Of a DNA stretch of 64,000 nt, positions 8,264 through 16,731 are shown one piece after another. The notes below the pieces were generated by a model. The model was given only the letters and a program-made list of their open reading frames with translations, did not search any database and was not told where the DNA came from. This stretch comes from Actinomyces sp. Its GTDB lineage: Bacteria > Actinomycetota > Actinomycetes > Actinomycetales > Actinomycetaceae. The stretch covers positions 1-64,000 of the forward strand of contig NZ_JAUMUL010000009.1 in the NCBI RefSeq assembly GCF_030530635.1. Reading direction: 5' to 3'. Position numbers and translations under genes: made by a program. Numbering within the stretch: position 1 is the first letter of the stretch; every line of letters starts with the position of its first letter.

Positions 8264-8961
8264 AGCCCGACCTCCCAATAGTTGTCCATAGAGTCGAAGT
8301 ACAAGGCGTGGAGGCGCTCGGGCGCGAGCAGGATGGGTCTGCCCTGGATTTTCTGGGTATACTCGCTAAGAGTGTTGCGGAGCTTGGTTGGCGACAACGG
8401 CGCGGGCGCTGCTGGCCTATAATACGCAACAGTTATGTGGGGAGTGAACGGCCCAGAGGGGACAATCGTATCAAACAGACCTCGAGCCGCCAAAAGCTTA
8501 CGGTGTTCCCCTTCGTCAGTAGCACGAATCCCAATGACAACGCTCGTATTCACCATGTTGAATACCGCGGTACATGTAGTGTGAATCGATCCGACATCGC
8601 GCGCATGCGTTACGAGATCCGTAGCTGTCTTCGCGCTGGCCGACATCATCTGTCTCAGTGTTTTCGGATCTGGACTAGCGTAGAGATCATGGAGTGTCAC
8701 GTGCGCCATCGCCAATGGCAATGGCGCTGATAGCGACCCGCCAAATCGGGCGTAGAGATCCTCGGTGAGCGTTCCGACTAGTTCTTGTGCCTGACCATCC
8801 AGAAAGTAGGCAACTGTGACGCCGTGGAAGGGGCGCAACGCACCATCCCGTGGAGACACCTTTTCCTCCAGTGACTCAGGAAGGCCAAACCCGGGCTCAT
8901 CCGGGACCGAATTTGTCTGAAACAAGTCGACACGCGCATCGAACTCGCGTAATGTCTCCAT
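8260..8961 (-). CDS. 2H phosphoesterase superfamily protein
   Basis: A 233-residue protein with the two diagnostic His-x-Thr motifs, HVTL at residues 87-90 and HITV at 175-178, about 85 residues apart. The 2H fold includes RNA ligase/cyclic phosphodiesterase LigT/ThpR and enzymes acting on 2',3'-cyclic or ADP-ribose cyclic phosphates. The exact substrate here is unknown. ATG 8961 has AGGAG six bases upstream; a GTG at 8964 would be too close. It is the first gene of the operon, followed by the cupin protein and the ABC exporter. Confidence 0.82.
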   Translation of the reverse strand: METLREFDARVDLFQTNSVPDEPGFGLPESLEEKVSPRDGALRPFHGVTVAYFLDGQAQELVGTLTEDLYARFGGSLSAPLPLAMAHVTLHDLYASPDPKTLRQMMSASAKTATDLVTHARDVGSIHTTCTAVFNMVNTSVVIGIRATDEGEHRKLLAARGLFDTIVPSGPFTPHITVAYYRPAAPAPLSPTKLRNTLSEYTQKIQGRPILLAPERLHALYFDSMDNYWEVGL

Positions 8962-9327
8962 CACGTTCTCCTTCCACTAAAGCATGTTGCTACAACTGAA
9001 GCCGAGGCTTTCCATCATTAAACGGCCCAATTGGTCAGGGGTGTTGGCTGCTTGCCTGAGGAACTCCCTTGCCGGGAGTGCCTTCATACGGCATGCGGAG
9101 CAGAGGCTACTACAGTTTCCGCACGAGTCTCCCTCCCAAGGGGCGTCGTTGTAGCACGTTTGCGCTTGGTAGTAGGGAAATGTGTTCGTCGTGCCTGGGC
9201 GCGTCGCAGTCCGAATCGGCTCGGGCTACACCATGGAGTCTTCCCCAAGGCAGGGCTTCTCCGCTGGCCGCGGTAGGCTGCATCCGCCCACCCGGGCGCC
9301 AAGGAGAGCGAGGCGGAAGGAGCACGC
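8962..9327. other. Gap between the exporter operon and mnmA
   Basis: This divergent spacer must hold the promoters of the 2H-led operon (minus) and of mnmA (plus), but I could not place convincing -35/-10 pairs. Base composition shifts here from the AT-richer island back to typical chromosome, so the right junction of the insertion is probably inside it. No gene is supported. Confidence 0.45.
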
Positions 9328-10446
9328 GTGCGCGTACTGGCAGCCATGTCCGGCGGAGTCGACTCCGCCGTCGCCGCCGCGCGCGCCGTAGACGCCGGCC
9401 ACGAGGTGGTCGGCGTGCACATGGCCCTGACCCGTAACCGGGCCGCCACCCGCTCCGGCGCCCGCGGCTGCTGCTCCATCGAGGACGCCGGCGACGCCCG
9501 CTGGGCCGCCGAGATCCTGGGCATCCCCTTCTACGTGTGGGACCTGTCGGAGGAGTTCGAAGAGCGGGTGGTCGCCGACTTCCTGTCCGAGTACCGCGCC
9601 GGCCGCACCCCCAACCCGTGCGTGCGCTGCAACGAACGCGTCAAGTTCGACGTGCTCCTGGAGCGCGGCCTGGCCCTGGGCTTCGACGCCGTCGTCACCG
9701 GCCACTACGCCCGCCTGCGCGGCGGCGCCGCCGACGGCCGCCCCGGCCAGGCGAACACCCTGGAACTGCGCCGCGCCGCCGATGTGGCCAAGGACCAGTC
9801 CTACGTGCTGGCCGTCTCCGGGCGCGAGGGGCTGTCCCGCGCCCTGTTCCCCCTCGGGGATGCCCCCTCCAAGGCGGCGGTGCGCGCCGAGGCCGAGCGC
9901 CGCGGCCTGCCGGTGGCCGACAAGCCCGACTCCTACGACATCTGCTTCGTCGCCGACGGCGACACCCGCGGCTTCCTGCAGCGCAGCCTCGGCGTCCAGG
10001 AGGGCAGCATCGTCTCCCCCGACGGCGAGGTGCTAGGCACCCACGAAGGCTACTTCGGCTTCACCGTCGGCCAGCGCAAGGGCCTGGGGCTGACGCGCCC
10101 CGCCACGGACGGCCGCCCCCGGTACGTCATTGAGACGCGCCCGAGCACCAACGAGGTCGTCGTCGGCCCCGCCGAGCTGCTGCAGCGCACCGTCGTTGAC
10201 GGCAGGGACCTGGTGCTGCTGGGCTCCCCCGCCCCGCTTCCGGGCGGCGTCGGTTGGCAGGACGTGACCGTCCAGGTGCGGGCGCACGGCCGCCCGGTGC
10301 CCGCGGACGTGACCGTGGACGCCGCCGGCGGCACACTGCACGCGGTGCTGCGTCAGCCCCTGCGGGGCCTGGCCGCCGGGCAGAGCGTCGTCGTCTACGG
10401 CGGGGACGACGGCCGCCGGGTGCTGGCCCAGGCGACTGTCGTATAA
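9328..10446 (+). CDS. mnmA: tRNA-specific 2-thiouridylase MnmA
   Basis: A 372-residue enzyme that uses ATP and persulfide sulfur to make 2-thiouridine at wobble position 34 of Lys, Glu and Gln tRNAs. The PP-loop SGGVDS is at residues 8-13. The two catalytic cysteines are C98 in NPCVRCNE and C206 in SYDICFV. GTG 9328 has GGAAGG about seven bases upstream. Its sulfur donor is the cysteine desulfurase, normally the neighbouring gene but here displaced to 437-1675 by an insertion. Confidence 0.95.
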   Translation: MRVLAAMSGGVDSAVAAARAVDAGHEVVGVHMALTRNRAATRSGARGCCSIEDAGDARWAAEILGIPFYVWDLSEEFEERVVADFLSEYRAGRTPNPCVRCNERVKFDVLLERGLALGFDAVVTGHYARLRGGAADGRPGQANTLELRRAADVAKDQSYVLAVSGREGLSRALFPLGDAPSKAAVRAEAERRGLPVADKPDSYDICFVADGDTRGFLQRSLGVQEGSIVSPDGEVLGTHEGYFGFTVGQRKGLGLTRPATDGRPRYVIETRPSTNEVVVGPAELLQRTVVDGRDLVLLGSPAPLPGGVGWQDVTVQVRAHGRPVPADVTVDAAGGTLHAVLRQPLRGLAAGQSVVVYGGDDGRRVLAQATVV

Positions 10447-10477
10447 GTCGGGTCAGAGGGTCCTGCCGACTCCGCCC

Positions 10478-11308
10478 TCAGGTCTTGAGCACGAGATCGG
10501 GGTCCTCAATGACTCGACCGAGGACCCGGTATACGAGGACGGCCAGTAGGGCTAGTAAGCCGCCTGTGAGTGCGACGAAGGTATGGTTGAGAAGAATCGC
10601 ACCGGTGGCTTGCGAGACGATCGACGCCACCAGCGGCAGGAAGAAGAAAACCACGACTCCCTGAGCCGACTGCACCGAACGCGCCCGATTGGAAATGGCG
10701 ACGATGGAACCGACAATGACGAAGGCCAGTAGCGGTATCAATACGGCGACGGCGATCACCCAGGTGGGGTTGGGAAAGAAGACGCGCCCCATGACCGGCC
10801 ACCCGGCAGCATTTACTATCACGGTGAAAGCCAGGAAGGCGATCCAGGTGACTGCAACCGCCGGGATGGTGGAGGCGAGAGTCTTGGCCAGGAAGATCTC
10901 GCGGAAGGACGCCGGCCCGTAAAGCAGGCCGTCAAGTGTGCCTCGTTCCCACTCCCCCACGAATGCCGCTGAGGCGCCAGCAGTGGCCACCACCATCGGG
11001 ATGAGCAGGAACATGGGGGCGAAGACATACATCGTAATAGCGGTGACTATTACTTCCTGGGCCCCGGCGCCGGTTGCGACCGCGGCACCCACGCGTTCCA
11101 AGAAGGCCTCCAGCCCGCGCAGCTGCTTGACGGTGTCTTCGGAGTTCGCCACCACTCCGATTACCAGTCCCGGCAGCAGAATACTGAACAGCAGCGGGAA
11201 CAGCAGTACGGGGACGAGAGCATTGACATCACGCAAAGACCTCTTCCACTCGTTGCGAATCAGCACCGTCATCCGGGCTCGGGAAGGGCGTTCAGCATTA
11301 CCGTACAT
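10478..11308 (-). CDS. ABC-2 type transporter permease
   Basis: A 276-residue membrane protein with six or so hydrophobic segments and the ABC-2 pattern GEWERGTLDGLLYGP before a transmembrane pair. The ATG at 11308 follows GAGGAGG; an in-frame upstream extension has no homology. It is the last gene of a GntR-ATPase-permease-ATPase-permease series on the minus strand and should pair with the ATPase directly upstream. That ATPase is interrupted by a stop codon, so this permease may now lack its partner. Substrate unknown. Confidence 0.82.
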   Translation of the reverse strand: MYGNAERPSRARMTVLIRNEWKRSLRDVNALVPVLLFPLLFSILLPGLVIGVVANSEDTVKQLRGLEAFLERVGAAVATGAGAQEVIVTAITMYVFAPMFLLIPMVVATAGASAAFVGEWERGTLDGLLYGPASFREIFLAKTLASTIPAVAVTWIAFLAFTVIVNAAGWPVMGRVFFPNPTWVIAVAVLIPLLAFVIVGSIVAISNRARSVQSAQGVVVFFFLPLVASIVSQATGAILLNHTFVALTGGLLALLAVLVYRVLGRVIEDPDLVLKT

Positions 11309-11319
11309 GACTCCTCCTC

Positions 11320-12303
11320 TCAGGATTGGTGAGCGTTGCCGTGTTGGTCCGAACCGTTCTGAATGAATGCGAAATACAGTTCCTTGAGCGAGTGGGACTG
11401 GGGGGTCACCGCATTCACGCGTACCCCGGCAGCGACCAGGTCGGATACTAGTCGGGCGGCCCGGTTGGGGCGGTCGGAGGCGTTTTCGGCCTCGGGCAGC
11501 GGGATGTGAACCACCCCGGGCGAGGCCTGCGCATCCGGGCCGGCCACGGCCAACGCCTCCCGGATGTCCGGGGTTGAGACATCCAGAACCGTGGTGGGCC
11601 AACGCCTGCGGAGGAGCTCATCGACTGCGCCGTGAGCGACCAGACGCCCCCGGTTCAGGATGTCGACCTGATCGCATACGCTTGCGAATCCGTGCAGCTG
11701 GTGAGTGCACACGAATACTGGCGCACCCTGGTCGGCGAACCGCCGCAGGTAGACCAGGAGATCCTCGGCGGCCTCCGGATCCAGTCCTGCGATCGGTTCA
11801 TCCAGGAAGATGACTTCCGGACGGGCCAGCAAGGTGCGTGCCAGAACAGCATTGAGGGCCATGCCCTTGCTGAATTCTCCGAGCCGGGAGTCCAGTCGTT
11901 CGGCAAGACCGAACATCTCGGCTAATTCCTCGGTACGCCTACGCACCCGGTCGGCCCGCATTCCCATCAGCTAGCCCCAGAAGACGAGGTTCTCGCGCAG
12001 GGTCAGTTCCTGGTAGAGCGAATAGTCGGACTGCACGCCTACGCGGGAACGCAGGCTCGGTGCGCTGTTACGGGTGACGGTCTCACCCAGGACTTCAATC
12101 CTCCCGGCATCCGTGGGAATCATCCCGGTCAGCAGCCGGACAGTGGTGGTCTTGCCGGCCCCATTGGGGCCCAGCAGGCCGAAGACACTGCCGCGTCCGA
12201 TCTCCAGGGTCAGGCCGGTGAGCACCGGCCTTCCCCCGATTGAGCGCTTCACGTTCACCGCTCGCGCGGCGGGAGACTCGCTCCGATTCGAACTCTCGTC
12301 CAT
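11320..12303 (-). pseudogene. ABC transporter ATPase interrupted by an in-frame TAG
   Basis: Read through, this is a 327-residue ATPase with Walker A GPNGAGKTT, signature FSKGMALN, Walker B VIFLDEPIAGLD and switch histidine in CTHQLH. A TAG at 11971-11973 (minus strand) follows ENLVFWG, and the same frame continues at once with LMGMRADRV. There is no frameshift. The N-terminal piece keeps Walker A, and the C-terminal piece keeps the signature and Walker B. An ATG at 11967 could restart translation. A nonsense mutation, a sequencing error or two interacting half-proteins are the options; the first seems likeliest. Confidence 0.8.
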
Positions 12304-12359
12304 GTCCCCTCCCCCATGATCTGCCACGGTCCACATGACCAATTCCCTTGGACCTCAAA

Positions 12360-13181
12360 TCAGCGCAAAGAGGTGTGGCACTCGATGGAGCGCACCGCCC
12401 ACCAGCCCATCACGGCCGCCAGCAGCGGCCCGAGGAAGAAGGTTCCCAGCCCAACCAGCGTTGGATCACTCCCCGTGCGAACAGAGTCAAGGAACTGGCT
12501 CCACATGATACGAGTCGTGAACTCAAAGGTGGTCAGGTCCAGGCTGATGGGAATGAACAACGTGCCTACCAACCCAACGAACTGATTGACGCCATACAGG
12601 ATCACAACTCCGATCAGCGGCGCCCCGAACCCGAGGTGGTTCCAGGGCTCCCGGGCACCGACGCTCATTACGGTGGCAACTTGCAAGACAGTCACGGCCA
12701 AGGAGAGTGGAATCGCCACGAGCCAAAGCACTCGCACAGCGATTGAGGCGGTCCGCCACATGATCTTGAACGGCTCCAGCACATCACCCAGTGATGAGCC
12801 ATTGCTGTGGGCGAGCACTGCGAACCACGCCAGCAGGCAGGCGGTGCCCAACATGCCGGCGACGAGAACCGCCAGATACGAGTAAAGCGTCTTGGCGGTG
12901 AAGATCGTGCGCCCGCGCGCCGGAATCGTCATGGTCAGGTAGCCGCGCGGACCGTACATGGACTGCCAGTACTCGGTCACCACTAGAGCGCCGACTACGA
13001 TCGGGATGGCTACTGCGGCCACCATGGATACCAGTTGCAGCAGAAAGGCGATGACGCTGACGTTCTCCAGCAAGCGCCACAGTCCCAATGAGACGGTGAA
13101 AACAACAAGGGCCACGCCCACAGCAGCGGCACTGTGCGGCACCTGGGTACGGATCTCCTCGGTGAACAGTGTGCGCAGCAT
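12360..13181 (-). CDS. ABC transporter permease, YtrA-regulated type
   Basis: A 273-residue protein with six predicted membrane segments. A cytoplasmic loop with SMYGPRGYLTMTIPARGRT is typical of permeases whose genes follow a GntR regulator and a small ATPase. Its ATG shares a base with the stop of the ATPase at 13181, so they are coupled. It probably forms the membrane part of an exporter involved in cell-envelope stress or peptide-antibiotic resistance, by analogy with the ytr and bcr-like operons of Gram-positive bacteria. The substrate is not evident. Confidence 0.8.
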   Translation of the reverse strand: MLRTLFTEEIRTQVPHSAAAVGVALVVFTVSLGLWRLLENVSVIAFLLQLVSMVAAVAIPIVVGALVVTEYWQSMYGPRGYLTMTIPARGRTIFTAKTLYSYLAVLVAGMLGTACLLAWFAVLAHSNGSSLGDVLEPFKIMWRTASIAVRVLWLVAIPLSLAVTVLQVATVMSVGAREPWNHLGFGAPLIGVVILYGVNQFVGLVGTLFIPISLDLTTFEFTTRIMWSQFLDSVRTGSDPTLVGLGTFFLGPLLAAVMGWWAVRSIECHTSLR

Positions 13182-13945
13182 CAGTGGTACTCCTTCCTAA
13201 ACAGAGCGTCCAGGCTCATGCCGTGAGCCTCACGCAGGTCATCGGCATCGCCGGCCAGCAGCAGGCGTCCGTCCTTGAGGAAGACGACGGAGTCGACGAT
13301 CGGCTCCACGTCGGCGATCAGGTGGGTGGAAATGACCATCAGCGCCTCGGGGTCGAAGTTGCGCAGGACGCCGCTGAGGATGACATCGCGGGCGGCGGGG
13401 TCGACCCCGGAGATGGGCTCGTCCAGCAGGTAGACACGGGCGCGGCGCGCCATGATCAGGCTGACGCGCAGCTTCTCCCCCATGCCCTTGCTCATCTCCT
13501 TCAGACTCCGATCCTTCGGCAGGCCGAAGAACTCGACCAACTCGCGGGCGTGGTCGGCGTCGAAGTCGGGGAAGAGCCGGGAGAACATGGCGATGGCCTG
13601 CTCGGCATTGAGCCCCGAGGTCAGGAAGTCGACATCGGGCAGGAAGGCGACCAGCGCCTTGGACCGCGGCCCGGGCGCATGGCCGCCTACCCGTACCCGG
13701 CCGTCGTACTCGGACAGCAGTCCGGCCAGTACCTTGAGCAGGGTGGTTTTGCCCGAGCCGTTGGAGCCCATGAGCCCGATAATCCGGCCGGCCGGTAGGT
13801 CCAGGGTCAGGTCCGCCAGCGCCGGGCGTCCGCGGTAGGTCTTAGTCAGGTGCGCCACCCGAATCAGTGGCGCGGCGCCGTCGGGGATGGGGACGGCAGT
13901 GAAGCGCGCCGCGGGCGACGGCGGAGCCGATGAGTGCCGGTTCAT
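13181..13945 (-). CDS. ABC transporter ATP-binding protein
   Basis: A 254-residue ATPase with Walker A GSNGSGKTT, the divergent signature MSKGMGEKL, Walker B VYLLDEPISGVD and switch histidine in ISTHLI. The start overlaps the GntR stop by 4 bp (13942-13945) and the end touches the permease start. This is the conserved layout of GntR(YtrA)-regulated transporters. It drives the permease at 12360-13181. Confidence 0.9.
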   Translation of the reverse strand: MNRHSSAPPSPAARFTAVPIPDGAAPLIRVAHLTKTYRGRPALADLTLDLPAGRIIGLMGSNGSGKTTLLKVLAGLLSEYDGRVRVGGHAPGPRSKALVAFLPDVDFLTSGLNAEQAIAMFSRLFPDFDADHARELVEFFGLPKDRSLKEMSKGMGEKLRVSLIMARRARVYLLDEPISGVDPAARDVILSGVLRNFDPEALMVISTHLIADVEPIVDSVVFLKDGRLLLAGDADDLREAHGMSLDALFRKEYH

Positions 13946-14337
13946 GGGTTTTCTCCTGTGTCTGCCTCGGGCATGGCAGGACGTTCGGTCCAGCGCTCCT
14001 GAAGGAGCGCGGACGCCTGCGCCAGATCCATGCCGACGGCGGTGAGGGCGGTGATGAAGGCGTCCGTGGCGTCGGTGGCGAACTCTCGGCGCACGGCATC
14101 GACGACGGCGGTATCCGTGGTGACGAAGCGGCCTGCGGTCCTTTCGGTGCCGGTCATGCCGGTGCGATCGAGTTCGGTGAGGGCACGTTGGACGGTGTTG
14201 GGGTTGACGCCGGATTGCATGGCCAGTTCGCGCACGCTGGGTATCCGGGTGCCGGTCGGCCAGGCGCCGGTGACGATCCGCAGGCGGAAGTCGTCAACCA
14301 GTTGCAGCCAGATCGGCCGGGAGCCGTCAAGATCCAC
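13942..14337 (-). CDS. GntR-family (YtrA subfamily) transcriptional regulator
   Basis: A 131-residue regulator with an N-terminal winged helix (IPSVRELAMQSGVNPNTVQRA) and only a short C-terminal dimerisation region, as in the YtrA subfamily. It starts at GTG 14337. It heads the ABC transporter genes to 10478 and very likely represses them. An inverted repeat at 14411-14430, about 75 bp upstream, is a candidate operator. Confidence 0.9.
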   Translation of the reverse strand: MDLDGSRPIWLQLVDDFRLRIVTGAWPTGTRIPSVRELAMQSGVNPNTVQRALTELDRTGMTGTERTAGRFVTTDTAVVDAVRREFATDATDAFITALTAVGMDLAQASALLQERWTERPAMPEADTGENP

Positions 14338-14410
14338 GAGGCCTCCCCTCTTACGGGCGGACGAATGTGCTCATGAGCGCAGCCCACAGGTGACCGAAAG
14401 GCCATCTGTA

Positions 14411-14430
14411 TCACTGCACTAATACAGTGA
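14411..14430. promoter_or_regulatory. Candidate operator for the YtrA-type GntR regulator
   Basis: TCACTG at 14411-14416 and CAGTGA at 14425-14430 form a perfect 6-bp dyad with an 8-bp AT-containing spacer. On the minus strand the spacer reads TATTAGTG, which could overlap a -10 box. Position and symmetry fit autoregulation. Confidence 0.5.
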
Positions 14431-14526
14431 CACATGGGGTGTGCGGAAGTCAACCTCTCCGTCCCGACGCGCCCAGCCCCATGCCCACCGTGGCTTGCGC
14501 AGAAATACCCGCGCTCCGCCATATCG

Positions 14527-14561
14527 ACCGATCTCGGCACGTAACAACTACCGATCTCGGC
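14527..14561. repeat. Intergenic direct repeat of CCGATCTCGGC
   Basis: CCGATCTCGGC occurs at 14528-14538 and again at 14551-14561, each half-palindromic. ACCGATCTCGGCACGTAAC at 14527-14545 matches 16 of 19 bases of a sequence at 42654-42672, so this seems to be a dispersed intergenic motif. Confidence 0.55.
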
Positions 14562-14569
14562 GCATGAAG

Positions 14570-14603
14570 CCGCCCCGCCCCGGAACGAACCGGGACGGGG
14601 CGG
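14570..14603 (-). terminator. Stem-loop downstream of etfA
   Basis: CCGCCCCGCCCCGG (14570-14583) pairs with CCGGGACGGGGCGG (14590-14603) with one mismatch around a 6-nt loop. It lies just past the etfA stop in the minus direction and lacks a long U-tract, as is common in actinobacteria. Confidence 0.65.
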
Positions 14604-14629
14604 ACTGTCGGAAGTACAGAAGATGACGC

Positions 14630-15646
14630 TCAGCCACGCAGGCGCGCCAACTCCTCCACCAGTTGGGGCACGACCTCGGCGACGTCGCCGACCACGCCGT
14701 AATCGGCCATCTCGAAGATCGGCGCCTCGGAGTCGTCGCAGATGGCGACGATCGCACCGGCTCCCTGGATGCCGCTGGTGTGGTGGATGGCGCCGGACAC
14801 GCCCAGCCCGATGTACAGGCGCGGGGCAACGGAAGCACCGGTCTGACCCACCTGGGCGGAGCGCTCGATCCAGCCCTCGTCGCAGGCGACCCGGGTGGCG
14901 CCGATGGCGGCCTGAAGCGGGTCGGCCAGCGAATGCACCAGGTCCACATCGCCGTCGGTACCGCGTCCCATCACCACAACGCGCTGCGCTTCGGCCAGGT
15001 CGGGGCCTGCCGCAGCATCGACGACCTGGCGGGAGACGACCTTGACGGCGGCGGCCTCCGCGGTCAGGGGCACGTCGAGTACCTCCACGGGCGGCTCTCC
15101 CGCCTCCGAGACTGCCGGCCCGGGCTCGACCGCACTGGGGTGGACTGAGATGACCGGAGTCCGGTCCGACTGCGCGGAAACGGTCATGGTAGTGGACCAG
15201 GTGCCTGACAGAACCAGCTTGGAGGCGCGCAGCTCACTGCCGACCACCTGCAGGTCACCCACATCTGAGGCACAGGCCGAGCCCAGCAGGACCGCTGCCC
15301 TCCCGGCGATCTCCTTTCCGCGGTAGTCGCTACCGACCAGGGCAACGGCCGGGCCGATCGAATTCACGGCCGCAACAACGGCGTCGGCGGCAACAGCGGT
15401 GACTGACTCGCGGCCACCGGTGTCGGCTACGAGCAGCCGGGTCGCACCGGCAGCGCCGAGGAGCCTGGCATTTTCAGCGTCGACCGCGCCAAGGACCAGA
15501 GCAACGACGTCTACAGCGGTCAGTCGGCGGGCAGTGGTCACCAGGCCCAGGGCGGCATTGGTGGGTGCACCTTCAGGAGTGCGGTCCACCAGCACGAGGA
15601 CGGGCGCGGCCAGAGCGCCGGCAGCGGCGACAGATGTGCTTTCCAT
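14630..15646 (-). CDS. etfA: Electron transfer flavoprotein alpha subunit
   Basis: A 338-residue subunit that holds the redox-active FAD. The C-terminal FAD domain contains RSAQVGQTGASVAPRLYIG, GVSGAIHHTSGI and the ADYGVVGD signature. ATG 15646 is taken as the start. The gene follows etfB with about 30 bp between them and no partner dehydrogenase nearby. The pair would pass electrons between acyl-CoA or other flavin dehydrogenases and a quinone or ferredoxin acceptor. I do not see the extra features that would make it clearly a bifurcating type. Confidence 0.92.
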   Translation of the reverse strand: MESTSVAAAGALAAPVLVLVDRTPEGAPTNAALGLVTTARRLTAVDVVALVLGAVDAENARLLGAAGATRLLVADTGGRESVTAVAADAVVAAVNSIGPAVALVGSDYRGKEIAGRAAVLLGSACASDVGDLQVVGSELRASKLVLSGTWSTTMTVSAQSDRTPVISVHPSAVEPGPAVSEAGEPPVEVLDVPLTAEAAAVKVVSRQVVDAAAGPDLAEAQRVVVMGRGTDGDVDLVHSLADPLQAAIGATRVACDEGWIERSAQVGQTGASVAPRLYIGLGVSGAIHHTSGIQGAGAIVAICDDSEAPIFEMADYGVVGDVAEVVPQLVEELARLRG

Positions 15647-15678
15647 GGCTTGTTGTCTTCCTTCCGGTCCGTATCGGC

Positions 15679-16461
15679 TCAAACGAGATCGTTCTCAACC
15701 AGCCAGACGGCCAGCTCACGCCCGGCCTCGCCCGAGTCGGTGCGAATCACGCCCGCCTGGCGGGCCGGCCGTTCGGCGAAGTCGACAACGGCGATGCCGG
15801 GTTCGGCGGATATGTCGAGACCGAGATCGGTGGCGTCCCAGATGTCTACCGGCTTCTTGCGGGCCGCACGCATCGCCGCGAAGTTCGGGTAGCGCGGCTC
15901 GTTCGCCTGATCGGTGACCGATACGAGCGCGGGCAGTGGGGCGCTGAGCACCTCACTGACGGTGCCGGTCAACCGGGTGATAGTGGCCTCATCCGCACTA
16001 ACCTCCAGCGAACTCGCCAGCGTCAGGGCAGGCACGTGCAGTGCGGCGGCGAGCGCCCCGGGGAGCATGGAGGTCATGGCATCCAGAGAGGCCATGCCGG
16101 TAACGATCAGATCCACATCCCCCATACCGGTGGCGGCTCCACCGATCTTGGAGACGGCGGCGGCGAGCGTGCGCGCAGTGGTCGGAACATCGGCCCCCAC
16201 GAGGACCTCATCACTGACCACAACACCAGAATCGGCACCCATCTGCAGGGCGCGGCGCACCCCGTCCTCCGCGTCCTCGGGCCCCATGGATAGGGCGATC
16301 ACCTCGCCGCCCAGGTCCTCGACCAGCGATACGGCGGCCTCGACGGCGTTCTCATCGAGCTCGTTGAGGACATCCTCCTCGCCGCGGACCAGGCGTCCCT
16401 CCTCCAGGCGACGCTCGGACTGCACATCAGGTACGTGCTTGATGCAGACGACTATTTTCAT
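15679..16461 (-). CDS. etfB: Electron transfer flavoprotein beta subunit
   Basis: A 260-residue subunit beginning MKIVVCIKHVPDVQ, the usual EtfB start. The ETF-beta signature region is present in DLIVTGMASLDAMTSMLPG and the AMP-binding helix follows. It is the first gene of the etfBA pair, and divergent from glgX with about 270 bp between. It forms the heterodimer with EtfA. Confidence 0.92.
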   Translation of the reverse strand: MKIVVCIKHVPDVQSERRLEEGRLVRGEEDVLNELDENAVEAAVSLVEDLGGEVIALSMGPEDAEDGVRRALQMGADSGVVVSDEVLVGADVPTTARTLAAAVSKIGGAATGMGDVDLIVTGMASLDAMTSMLPGALAAALHVPALTLASSLEVSADEATITRLTGTVSEVLSAPLPALVSVTDQANEPRYPNFAAMRAARKKPVDIWDATDLGLDISAEPGIAVVDFAERPARQAGVIRTDSGEAGRELAVWLVENDLV

Positions 16462-16731
16462 GCATACAAGATTGCCATATCACGCTATGACCGCCGGTGA
16501 GCCGTGGGTCACCCCGTCCGGGTTACGCCGTCCGCTCACCGGGCCTCACCGACACCCGCCCCGGCATCGGCCGGGCCACGCGCGAACCCCGAGTCGTGGA
16601 CCGCACAGCCTGCCCGAACGCCCCCTGCCTACCCTCAGCAACGATGGCCATACCCCCGAGATGTAAGCCGTCGATCACGAACAACGGTCACGAAGTGGCG
16701 CCGCACTCCCCGATACCAGACAATAAGCTTC

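Noticed and set aside
9031..9276. Small open frame before mnmA
   Set aside because: No ribosome site, Arg/Val-rich shadow-like composition and no similarity that I recognise.
14630..16461. Bifurcating (Fix-type) ETF
   Set aside because: No fixC, fixX or acyl-CoA dehydrogenase gene lies beside etfBA, and I could not identify bifurcation-specific motifs with confidence.
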